DNA of 34,310 nt from CBDUBS01 sp965365445 (lineage in GTDB: Bacteria; Bacteroidota; Rhodothermia; Rhodothermales; DASSAV01): positions 1-34,310 of the forward strand of contig CBDUBS010000015.1 of assembly GCA_965365445.1 (NCBI GenBank), given 5' to 3'. The translations under genes and the position numbers were made by a program. Below are positions 25,601-31,862 of this stretch, in pieces; within the stretch, counting starts at the first letter, position 1, and each line of letters opens with the position of its first letter. Under the pieces are notes generated by a model, which ran no database searches, was not told where the DNA came from, and saw only the letters and a list, made by a program, of their open reading frames with translations.

Positions 25601-25856
25601 ATTTCCACGGTCCGTTGAGGCTCTTGATCCAGGGTGAATCAGCCTTGCCTCCCGTGCGCGCCTGCTCGGCGGTGTCGAACCGGTAGAAGGTGGCGTGCGG
25701 CGCCTCTACCCCGATCAGGTTGACTTCCGGGTTTTCCCACTCCCGGGGCTCGGATGTAGAAAACCGAACCGCTTCCGGCCCGGAGGGAGCTTGCGCCACC
25801 GACGGCGTGGAAAGGAGAGTCAGTAGACAAACGCAGGAGATGAAATAGCGGAGCAT
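22602..25856 (-). CDS. lacZ: Exported GH2 beta-galactosidase (LacZ family)
   Basis: A 1084-residue glycoside hydrolase family 2 enzyme. A signal peptide covers about residues 1-22 (hydrophobic core CVCLLTLLSTPS, cleavage after AQA), so it acts in the periplasm or outside, unlike cytoplasmic E. coli LacZ. A jelly-roll sugar-binding domain (SLNGPWKFHFSPRP, then VPSNWEMNGYG) is followed by an Ig-like domain, the TIM barrel, and a C-terminal Bgal small-chain domain from about 770. The acid/base Glu is in SLGNEAGDGRNM near 483 and the nucleophile Glu in LCEYAHAMGNSVG near 552. AGGAAAA lies before the ATG. No transporter or other glycosidase is adjacent, so the natural substrate is open. Confidence 0.94.
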   Translation of the reverse strand: MLRYFISCVCLLTLLSTPSVAQAPSGPEAVRFSTSEPREWENPEVNLIGVEAPHATFYRFDTAEQARTGGKADSPWIKSLNGPWKFHFSPRPSERPVAFFREDFDVSGWKTLEVPSNWEMNGYGYPIYVNIKYPFEANPPFVPHDDNPVGSYRRTFEVPAAWQGREVYLHFGGVSAGYYVWVNGKEVGFSEDSKTPSEYRITPYLKKGANTLAVEVYRYSDGSYLEDQDFWRMSGIQRDVYLYAAPRTHIRDFFARAGLANDYRDGRLQLEVEVAHTDGFQPGYTVEAVLYDGEKAAIRQSRSVSSEGGSVVSFEQSLKNVRRWSAEQPNLYRLVIALKDRSGKTIEATGARIGFRTSEIKGGQLLVNGKPIYLKGVNLHEHHDIRGHVVDEETMLKDIRTMKAFNINAVRTSHYPQPERWYELADEYGLYLIDEANIESHGIGYRRDVTLADKPEWLKAHLERTQRMVERDKNHPSVIIWSLGNEAGDGRNMLATYRWIHQRDGTRPVQYEREGEETNAPERHSDIKAPMYATIPQIEAYAKTNPDRPLILCEYAHAMGNSVGNLQDYWDVIENYPALQGGFIWDWVDQGLVKTDATGRSYWAYGGDFGPPDVPSDANFCINGLVNPDRTPHPALHEVKKVYQNAEFTPENLESGTVRVHNKFFFTSLEAFDLAWSVVADGKTLESGVTPLPAAAPQTDAVVTLGYTLPEPEPGRVYFLNLDLIRKQPHPLLEKGHVEAYEQFLLPIEAPVTPTDVQSVPALTLDRQGKDVAVEGQGFSVRFDLATGSMYSLKLGNEEMIAKGPVPDFWRAPTDNDWGNDLPRRARPWRKAGDNRSVVRSEVEQPGPGVVRVTLEMNLYGTDNFNLTAKPIALYKTVYTVLGTGDILVDNDFRKTDPELPEVPRMGMNLRLPREYDRITWLGRGPFENYWDRNTGALVGLYSGSVADQYVPYIRPQENGYKTDVRWVALTNGEGVGLLAVGMPLLSVGAHHQLMEDFESPEAGFMPRYEGKNRHTTDVVPSDLVSLNVDYRQMGVGGDNSWGARTHDRYVLSEPSYRYSFRLRPFDGRRDNPAALARLRFEGF

Positions 25857-25927
25857 GGGCTTTTCCTCGGTAAAACGGAAATACGCGTTCAGGATACGTT
25901 TCGACGACGGGCCGGATCTGAGAATTT

Positions 25928-27340
25928 TCAGTTTATAGCCGTCAGCCGGACCACGTTTTCGACGTGGAACGTGTGGGGGAACAGGTCTACCGGCTGGACG
26001 GCATCGATGCGGTAGCGCTCGGCGAGCAGGGACAGGTCGCGCGCCTGGGTCTGCGGGTTGCAGCTTACGTAAACAAACCGCTCCGGGTGAAGGCGGCCGA
26101 TGGTTTCGACCACCTTCGGGTGCATCCCGCCGCGCGGCGGATCGGCGATCAGCACGTCCGGACGCCCGTGTTCCTCCACGAATGCCGGGGTGAACAGCCG
26201 CATCAGGTCGCCGCTCAGGAAGGTGGTGTTTTCGACGCCGTTACGCCGGGCATTCATGCGCGCATTTTCGACGGCTTCTTCGACGAGTTCCACCCCGACT
26301 ACGTGCCGCACCGCTCCCGCCACATAAATGGCGATGGTTCCGGCCCCGCAGTACAGATCGTACACCCGATCCTCGGGGCGGAACGCGGCGAACTCGGCTG
26401 CTACATCGTACAAACGCCTGGCCTGGCGCGTGTTCGTCTGAAAGAATGCATTGGCGGCGATCTCAAACCGGAACGGTCCGATGTCGTCATGAATTACGCC
26501 GGGGCCATAGATCGTATGGATCTCCTCGCCGAAAGCGGTCTGGCTGAACGTGCTGTTGATTGTGTTGACGAACGTAGTCACTTCGGGAAAATGCTCCCGG
26601 AAGAAGGCTTCCATGCCGGCGATGGGCTCCGGGTCGAACCGGGACGTAACCAGGTTAACCATGACCTCGCCGGTCATTTCTCCCTGCCGGATGACGAGGT
26701 GCCGGAGGTATCCTTCGTGCGAGCGGGTATCCCACGGCAGCCAACCGTTTGCGCGGGATAGGTCCCTGACGGCGTTGACGAGCCGCACGCTCAGTTCGGA
26801 TTGCAGGTAACACGCCCGGATGTCGAGCACCTTGCTGAAGTTTTCCGGTACGTGCAACCCGAGGGCGAACGAGCGGTCCAGAGGCTCCCCGGAGTCGATC
26901 TCGTCCTGCATCAACCACCGCTCCGAACTGAACGAGAACTCCATCTTGTTTCGGTAGAAGTATACGTTCTCGGAGCCGATGGTGGGCCGGACATCGATGC
27001 CCTGGAACCCGCCGACACGCTCGAGCGCGTCACGGACGCTGTCGCGCTTGGCTTCCAGCTGGGCGTCGTACCGGACGTGTTGCCAGCGGCACCCTCCGCA
27101 CGTCCCGAAATACGGGCACCGGGGCGCGGCGCGCAGGGGACTCGGCTCGAGTACGTCGAGCAGCCGGGCTTCAGCGTGCCGTTTTTTCCTTCGATGGATG
27201 CGAGCCAGCACCCGATCTCCGGGTACGGCTCCGTCCACAAAAACGACATATCCGTCCAGCCGCGCCAGAGATTTCCCCCGGTCGGCAAATTTCTCAAGGG
27301 TTACTTCGATCTGGTCTCCCGGCTTCACGACGACGCACAC
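25928..27340 (-). CDS. rlmD: RNA m5U methyltransferase, RlmD/RumA family
   Basis: Uses SAM to make 5-methyluridine in 23S rRNA (U1939 in E. coli RlmD). The 470-residue protein has an N-terminal TRAM RNA-binding domain (about 1-62) and Cys75, Cys81 and Cys84 of the iron-sulfur motif in CPYFGTCGGCRWQH. A likely fourth Cys lies in IRACYLQ. The SAM-binding YDLYCGAGTIAIYV follows, and the catalytic Cys is in YVSCNPQTQARDL near 427. The target could also be the RlmC site or both, so the symbol is by family. The start is GTG, four bases from the upstream stop, so it is coupled to the cNMP-binding gene. A GTG four codons later is also possible. Confidence 0.9.
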   Translation of the reverse strand: MCVVVKPGDQIEVTLEKFADRGKSLARLDGYVVFVDGAVPGDRVLARIHRRKKRHAEARLLDVLEPSPLRAAPRCPYFGTCGGCRWQHVRYDAQLEAKRDSVRDALERVGGFQGIDVRPTIGSENVYFYRNKMEFSFSSERWLMQDEIDSGEPLDRSFALGLHVPENFSKVLDIRACYLQSELSVRLVNAVRDLSRANGWLPWDTRSHEGYLRHLVIRQGEMTGEVMVNLVTSRFDPEPIAGMEAFFREHFPEVTTFVNTINSTFSQTAFGEEIHTIYGPGVIHDDIGPFRFEIAANAFFQTNTRQARRLYDVAAEFAAFRPEDRVYDLYCGAGTIAIYVAGAVRHVVGVELVEEAVENARMNARRNGVENTTFLSGDLMRLFTPAFVEEHGRPDVLIADPPRGGMHPKVVETIGRLHPERFVYVSCNPQTQARDLSLLAERYRIDAVQPVDLFPHTFHVENVVRLTAIN

Positions 27341-27343
27341 AGG

Positions 27344-27934
27344 TTAAGCGGGCATACCGCTGGTTTGCATCGCCCGCCGCCCCGCCGCAAGGGACAAGGC
27401 GCCGGCTTCCAGCGGACCAACACGTTCCTCGAACAGTTCGATGAGCGCCAGCTGGCTGGCGGCCTGATACCGGGCCAGCGCGCCCAGTATGGCCGCTGCG
27501 GCGCGGGGATTTCGCTTGAGCATAGTCGCCAGGTCGGGACGGTAAAACCCGAGCACCTGCGTATCCACGGCCGCCTGAGCCGTTTCATGCCGATGGCAAT
27601 CTCCCAGGATGGACAGGGTACCGATGAGGTCGCGGGGGCCTACTGTCCCGAGTTCATGAAACGCGCCGTTTTCGGTTTCCTTGTATAGGCGCACGCTTCC
27701 TTCTTGAACGATGTACAGCCCGAGGCCGGGATCGCGTTCGTAATACAGAAATTCGTCACGGCGATACATGCGTTCATGAACCGCCGAGGCCAGCTCGCGC
27801 AGCGCCGACCGATTCAAATCCTGAAAAACGGAAACCTCCTGAAAGGTCTGTATCGCATCGCGAAGGGGCGCGCGTTCGGCGTGACGGGGCTGCCGCCGGC
27901 CGAACAACGAGTCGAAAGGCCGAAAAGAAGGCAT
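27344..27934 (-). CDS. Cyclic-nucleotide-binding domain protein without a DNA-binding domain
   Basis: A 196-residue protein with one cNMP-binding beta-barrel at about residues 25-140 (VFQDLNRSALRELASAVHER, then GLGLYIVQEGSVRLYKE and GPRDLIGTLSIL). CRP/FNR proteins continue with a winged helix; here only a short helical tail (ARYQAASQLALIELFEERVG) follows, so it is probably not a direct transcription factor. The phosphate-binding segment lacks the classic R-S-A of cAMP-binding CRP. The start chosen is ATG 27934. A TTG at 28009 overlapping the upstream stop as TTGA would add 25 residues that look unlike protein of this family. Its ligand and partner are unknown; it is coupled to rlmD. Confidence 0.78.
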   Translation of the reverse strand: MPSFRPFDSLFGRRQPRHAERAPLRDAIQTFQEVSVFQDLNRSALRELASAVHERMYRRDEFLYYERDPGLGLYIVQEGSVRLYKETENGAFHELGTVGPRDLIGTLSILGDCHRHETAQAAVDTQVLGFYRPDLATMLKRNPRAAAAILGALARYQAASQLALIELFEERVGPLEAGALSLAAGRRAMQTSGMPA

Positions 27935-28005
27935 AACTCGATAGGGGCAAGGCCGAAAATCCGAATATACGGCAATCGCATCGGATCCTGCTGCGATGCG
28001 CCCCG

Positions 28006-28401
28006 TCAACCGGATTGTTGCGCCGGACCTATCCGAAGGCGGTCGGGAATATCGTTCCGCTGCGGATTCGGGTTCAGCATGGCCCCGGTGAGCGGGGTCT
28101 CGAACGCCGTTACGAACGGAGCGATGATCCCGAAAAGAAACTCCTGCTGAAATTCGAAGAAGTCCGGCTCGAAACGCCCCTGTTCGTTTCGGTGACCGCG
28201 TATATCGAGGTACAGTACGCGGGGCCAGTTCGGGAACTGCGTCTGTGCATCCTGCACCAGCCGAAACAGGTGTTGCACTGCCGTCTCGAACGTATCCTCC
28301 CCTTCCACCACCTGGTATAAGGATACCGTGTTATCGAAATTCATCCAGATTCCTGGATAATCCGGCTTGTTATACGATGGGATGAAGGCTGGCTCGGACA
28401 T
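28006..28401 (-). CDS. Conserved-looking hypothetical protein, 131 aa
   Basis: I do not recognise a family. The protein is soluble, acidic and aromatic-rich: PDYPGIWMNFDNTVSLYQVV near residues 14-33, an amphipathic helix TFETAVQHLFRLVQDAQ, a buried strand RVLYLDIRGHRNEQG near 61-75 and FFEFQQEFLFGIIAPFVTAF near 81-100. The alternation of strand and helix suggests a single compact alpha/beta domain. It has no signal peptide or membrane helix. It is the first gene of the minus-strand run before the cNMP-binding protein and rlmD, and its TGA overlaps a possible TTG start of the former. Reality is supported by clean length and operon position; function is unknown. Confidence 0.65.
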   Translation of the reverse strand: MSEPAFIPSYNKPDYPGIWMNFDNTVSLYQVVEGEDTFETAVQHLFRLVQDAQTQFPNWPRVLYLDIRGHRNEQGRFEPDFFEFQQEFLFGIIAPFVTAFETPLTGAMLNPNPQRNDIPDRLRIGPAQQSG

Positions 28402-28572
28402 ATGACGGCCCCTCGGTTACACACGCCGCCTTACACGCCTCAGTGGTATGCCGGTTCGCCCGCCCTGCCGGCAGCCCGCCGGCACTCGGAAGGATATCTT
28501 CACATCCAGAGCGGGCGCAGGCAACGGGGGAGTGGTATACTGAAGATCCAGTTACAGGCAAAAGGTAAGTCT

Positions 28573-29001
28573 ATGGCGCGTACTGCATCCTATCTGGCGA
28601 AACTCGGACCGGCACTCCATGCTTTATTGCGCATTGGCGCCGGACTGCTTTTCATGCAACACGGAGCGCAAAAGCTCTTTGGCTGGCTCGGCGGCACGGA
28701 TGGCTCCGGAGGCACCGCCGAACTGATCTCGATGTACGGCCTGGCCGGGGTGCTGGAGTTCTTTGGCGGAGCCCTCATCGTCCTGGGACTGTTTACCCGT
28801 CCGGTCGGGGCGTTGCTGGCAGTACAGATGGCAGCCGCCTACTTTATCGCCCATTTCCCCCAGGGAGGGTTTCCCATTCAGAACGGCGGTGAGTTGGCCC
28901 TGTTATTCGCGCTCGTGTTTGCGTTTTTTGCAGGCAACGGGCCCGGCCCGGCCGCGCTGGATCGGTTCATCGGCCGGCGTAGTTCCTCGCCTTACAGATA
29001 A
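28573..29001 (+). CDS. DoxX family membrane protein
   Basis: A 142-residue protein with four membrane helices: LLRIGAGLLFMQHGAQKLFG near 18-37, LAGVLEFFGGALIVLGLFT near 58-76, GALLAVQMAAAYFIAHFPQG near 81-100 and LALLFALVFAFFAG near 110-123. MQHGAQKLFGW and FFGGALIVLGLFTRP are DoxX family signatures. DoxX proteins are inner-membrane proteins of mostly unknown role, sometimes linked to thiosulfate oxidation or redox stress. The frame is open back to 28402, but AAAGG ten bases before the ATG at 28573 and the family start favour the shorter protein. It is divergent from the hypothetical gene and convergent with the lipoprotein gene. Confidence 0.88.
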   Translation: MARTASYLAKLGPALHALLRIGAGLLFMQHGAQKLFGWLGGTDGSGGTAELISMYGLAGVLEFFGGALIVLGLFTRPVGALLAVQMAAAYFIAHFPQGGFPIQNGGELALLFALVFAFFAGNGPGPAALDRFIGRRSSSPYR

Positions 29002-29008
29002 ACCGGGC

Positions 29009-29941
29009 TCAAATCGTAGAGATGGTATCGCCGCGGCTCCGGCGTGTGGTGTCGGGAAGCATCGGAGTGGGTGGACGGAGCGAGTCGGCGGCGTCGGTTG
29101 CCGGAGCGGGGTCGCCGTAGACGGTCCCTTCCTGAAGCTGGATGTCGCCGTTCCGCGTTTCCGCAACGATGCGGGCGCTTCCCCGGCCAAGTTGACCGGT
29201 GAACCGGGTTCCGGCTCCCTGCGAATCGAGCCGGGGGTTGACGAAGCGCAGGCTCTGGGTAAGGATGTCGCCGGCGCTCGTACTCGCCTCGACCCGAACG
29301 GAGGAGTTGCCGGGTAGTGTCAGCGCAACGTCCCCGTTGGTAGTGCGGGCTTCCACGGCGGCATCCGGCGGCACCCCGCGCATACCGATGGTAACCGAAC
29401 CGGATTCCGTCCGGGCGTTGACGCTTGCGGCGGCTCCTTTGATCTCGATGTCGCCGTTCCGATTGTCGATGGAGATCGGTCCTTCCAGCCCGGAGAGCGT
29501 GATGTCGCCGTTTTGCAATATCACGCGCACGCCGGCGTTCCGGGGCACGGTCCCGCGGATGTCCACCGAGGACATATTCGCATCGTCCGATGAAACCAGG
29601 TAGGTATACGCCGTCTCGTTACCCGATTCAGCGACGGCAATCCGGTTCAGGCGTTCCCGCGCCTCGGCGTCGTCGCTTCCCCGGGCGCGTTTGATGAAAT
29701 CGATAGAGGCCGTAGGTTCGGTGGTGGCGGTAAGGTATACCGAACCGGAAAAGCCCTCCAGAACGAGCGTTCGGTTTCCGGGCGCTACCGTCCGGGAAAG
29801 CGTTTCTTCCGCTTCGGCGGCCCCGAGCACGAGCCGTCCGTCGTCGGTGGTGCTCACATCGGCATCGTTACGGCACCCGGCTGCACTTAATAAAAGAAGG
29901 AAGCCGGCGAGGGCGGGTACGCAACGGGCGAAGGACATCAT
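29009..29941 (-). CDS. DUF4097-like surface/periplasmic lipoprotein
   Basis: A 310-residue protein with a lipoprotein signal: basic start, hydrophobic LAGFLLLLSA and Cys23 in SAAGC, a loose lipobox. The mature part is a run of short beta-strands with recurring G-D-I or G-S-V turns (NGDITLSGL, NGDIEIKG, SGSVTIGM, NGDVALTL, AGDILTQS, NGDIQLQEG), the repetitive beta-helix typical of DUF4097 adhesin-like proteins. Its role is unknown; such proteins sit in the cell envelope. The ATG pair at 29938-29941 is preferred over an upstream start that would put 16 residues before the signal peptide. The gene is convergent with doxX (seven bases) and follows ftsX. Confidence 0.8.
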   Translation of the reverse strand: MMSFARCVPALAGFLLLLSAAGCRNDADVSTTDDGRLVLGAAEAEETLSRTVAPGNRTLVLEGFSGSVYLTATTEPTASIDFIKRARGSDDAEARERLNRIAVAESGNETAYTYLVSSDDANMSSVDIRGTVPRNAGVRVILQNGDITLSGLEGPISIDNRNGDIEIKGAAASVNARTESGSVTIGMRGVPPDAAVEARTTNGDVALTLPGNSSVRVEASTSAGDILTQSLRFVNPRLDSQGAGTRFTGQLGRGSARIVAETRNGDIQLQEGTVYGDPAPATDAADSLRPPTPMLPDTTRRSRGDTISTI

Positions 29942-30044
29942 GGCAATGGAGGATTCGGCATTGGGGGGTACGTGTCCTACCGAAACCATTCATGAGTGTC
30001 CTTGATCCCGGCAGGCGGCGTAACGAAAAAGCCACGATGCCCCT

Positions 30045-30932
30045 TCAGTGCAGGGCGACGGTTTTGATGAACCGGCGCACGGCCATCTGGGAAGCGCCCC
30101 AGCCAAGCACCCCCCCGACGAGGACAAGCAGCAGGGTAAGCAGGAAGCCCATGAACACGGTCGGTTTGCCCAGTTGGGGGATGTAGCCGGCGAATAGCCC
30201 GTACAGTATCCAGATGAGCAGCCCGGCCGTCAGACCGGCCAGGAGCCCCTGCAGGATGCCCTCGACCAGGAAGGGCCGGCGGATGTACAGATCGGTCGCA
30301 CCGACCAGTTTCATCGTCCGGATGAGCAATCGGCGGGCGTAGATCGTCAGGCGGATCGTATTGGCCACCAGGAACAGGGCCGCCAGCGTTACCAGCAGGC
30401 CGATCGTGATGCCGAGCAGCGTCAGGAGCCGCAGGTTGCGCTGCACTTTCACGAGCAGCGATTGGTTGAAAACGACCTCGTCAACCCGGTTCCAGGATGA
30501 AAACTCCTCAACCAGACGCGTCAGGCTGTCCGGGTTGGCGTAGGCGGGTTCCACACGCACCCGAATCGAGGCCGGCAGAAAGGGTTCGTCGAAGTAGATT
30601 TCGGCCCCTTCGCCGAATTCATCCCGGAATACCTTCTGCGCTTCCTCGCTCGAGATGTACAGGGCCTCGGCCACGCCGGGTGTGACGGAAGCGCGGGTAA
30701 CGATGGCATCCGTGATGAGCTTTTCGGCGGGTTCCAGGAATATTTCTACCTCGCCCACACGCTGCCGTAGCCAGTCCGATACGTAGTGTGCCTGAATACC
30801 CATCATGACGAACATCCCCAGCATCACCAGCGCTACGACCATGGCGCTCGTGGAGGTAGCGACGGCGAACTTCGCCCGTCGGAACCCCGCGATGCCTTCC
30901 CGAAGACTGTATGTCAGTTGCACGTCGATCAC
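30045..30932 (-). CDS. ftsX: Cell division protein FtsX
   Basis: FtsX is the membrane part of the FtsEX ABC-type complex that activates peptidoglycan hydrolases at the septum. The 295-residue protein has the expected four helices: about 26-48 (STSAMVVALVMLGMFVMMG), 172-194, 222-242 and 258-282, with a periplasmic domain (LRQRVGEVEIFLEPAEKL onwards) between the first two. No ftsE is adjacent, so the ATPase must be encoded elsewhere. The start is a GTG at 30930-30932, 23 bases after the prephenate dehydratase stop, with GGA directly before it. The minus-strand order argS, pheA, ftsX suggests one transcript. Confidence 0.9.
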   Translation of the reverse strand: MIDVQLTYSLREGIAGFRRAKFAVATSTSAMVVALVMLGMFVMMGIQAHYVSDWLRQRVGEVEIFLEPAEKLITDAIVTRASVTPGVAEALYISSEEAQKVFRDEFGEGAEIYFDEPFLPASIRVRVEPAYANPDSLTRLVEEFSSWNRVDEVVFNQSLLVKVQRNLRLLTLLGITIGLLVTLAALFLVANTIRLTIYARRLLIRTMKLVGATDLYIRRPFLVEGILQGLLAGLTAGLLIWILYGLFAGYIPQLGKPTVFMGFLLTLLLVLVGGVLGWGASQMAVRRFIKTVALH

Positions 30933-30955
30933 TCCGGCGGAACGCGTCCACCGAC

Positions 30956-31816
30956 TTATTCCACGGTTCTTCCTTCCGGGTACGAACCCAGCACGCGTAC
31001 GAAGGCGGTCATTTCACCCAGGTGGTCCAGGGCCCGTTGCAACGCCGGGCTGTCGGCGTCTCCCTGAACGTCCAGGTAAAACAGGTACTGCCCGGGGCTG
31101 CCTACGAGCGGCCGGCTTTCGATTTTGAACAGGTTGATATCCCGGAGCGCAAACGCGGCCAGGCTTTTGAACAGCGACCCCGGTACGTTTTCTCGCATGG
31201 CGTACACCAGCGACGTCTTGACGACCTTCGAACCGGCCCGGTCGCGGAACCGTCCGTCTCCCGGGCGGGAGAGCACGAGGAACCGCGTGTAGTTTTGCCG
31301 ATCGCTTTCGATGCCCTCGGCCAGAACGTTCAGTCCGTAGTGCCGGGCCGCCTGTCCGCTCGCTATGGCCGCTGCATCCGTATCGCCGTTCATACTGACC
31401 ATTTTTGCCGCCCCGGCGGTGTCGTATACCGGCACGGCTTCTGCGTGTGAGAGCCGCTCCTGCAAAAACGAGCTGCACTGCCCGAGCGCCTGCGGATGCG
31501 AAAGCACCCGCCGGATATCGGCTATAGTTACGCCGGGCAGGGCCATCAGGTTGTGGCGCACCCGTAGCTTCAATTCCCCGACGATGACCAGATCGTTGCG
31601 GCGCAGCAAATCGTAATTGATAGAAACGCTGCCGAAGAGAGAATTCTCGATGGGGATGACGGCAAAATCCGCCCGGTGACCGGATACCGATGCAAAAACG
31701 GCCTCGAACGAGGGGCACGGGAAGGTTTCGACCGGGCCGAACAGCGCCACGGTTGCTTCTTCGCTATACGCCCCCGTTTCACCCTGAAACGCGACCAGCA
31801 GGGCTTCGGTGCTCAT
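30956..31816 (-). CDS. pheA: Prephenate dehydratase with ACT domain
   Basis: Converts prephenate to phenylpyruvate in phenylalanine synthesis. The 286-residue protein has a dehydratase domain (FQGETGAYSEEAT near 10-22, and the signature NYTRFLVLSR near 170-179) and a C-terminal ACT domain (VPGSLFKSLAAF, then NLFKIESRPLVGSPGQYLFY). ESRP is the phenylalanine-binding motif, so feedback inhibition by Phe is expected. There is no chorismate mutase domain, so this is the monofunctional type. The frame is open upstream to 31900, but ATG 31816 has GGAG seven bases before it and matches the family start. It follows argS by 46 bases. Confidence 0.95.
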   Translation of the reverse strand: MSTEALLVAFQGETGAYSEEATVALFGPVETFPCPSFEAVFASVSGHRADFAVIPIENSLFGSVSINYDLLRRNDLVIVGELKLRVRHNLMALPGVTIADIRRVLSHPQALGQCSSFLQERLSHAEAVPVYDTAGAAKMVSMNGDTDAAAIASGQAARHYGLNVLAEGIESDRQNYTRFLVLSRPGDGRFRDRAGSKVVKTSLVYAMRENVPGSLFKSLAAFALRDINLFKIESRPLVGSPGQYLFYLDVQGDADSPALQRALDHLGEMTAFVRVLGSYPEGRTVE

Positions 31817-31862
31817 GTCTGTTCTCCGGTAAGGCAGCTTGCCCTCCTGTAAGAATGATCCG

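Noticed and set aside
28402..28572. Upstream extension of the DoxX frame by 57 codons
   Set aside because: The extra residues (rich in Pro, Arg and His) do not look like family sequence, and the ATG at 28573 has a Shine-Dalgarno-like AAAGG and the usual DoxX start.
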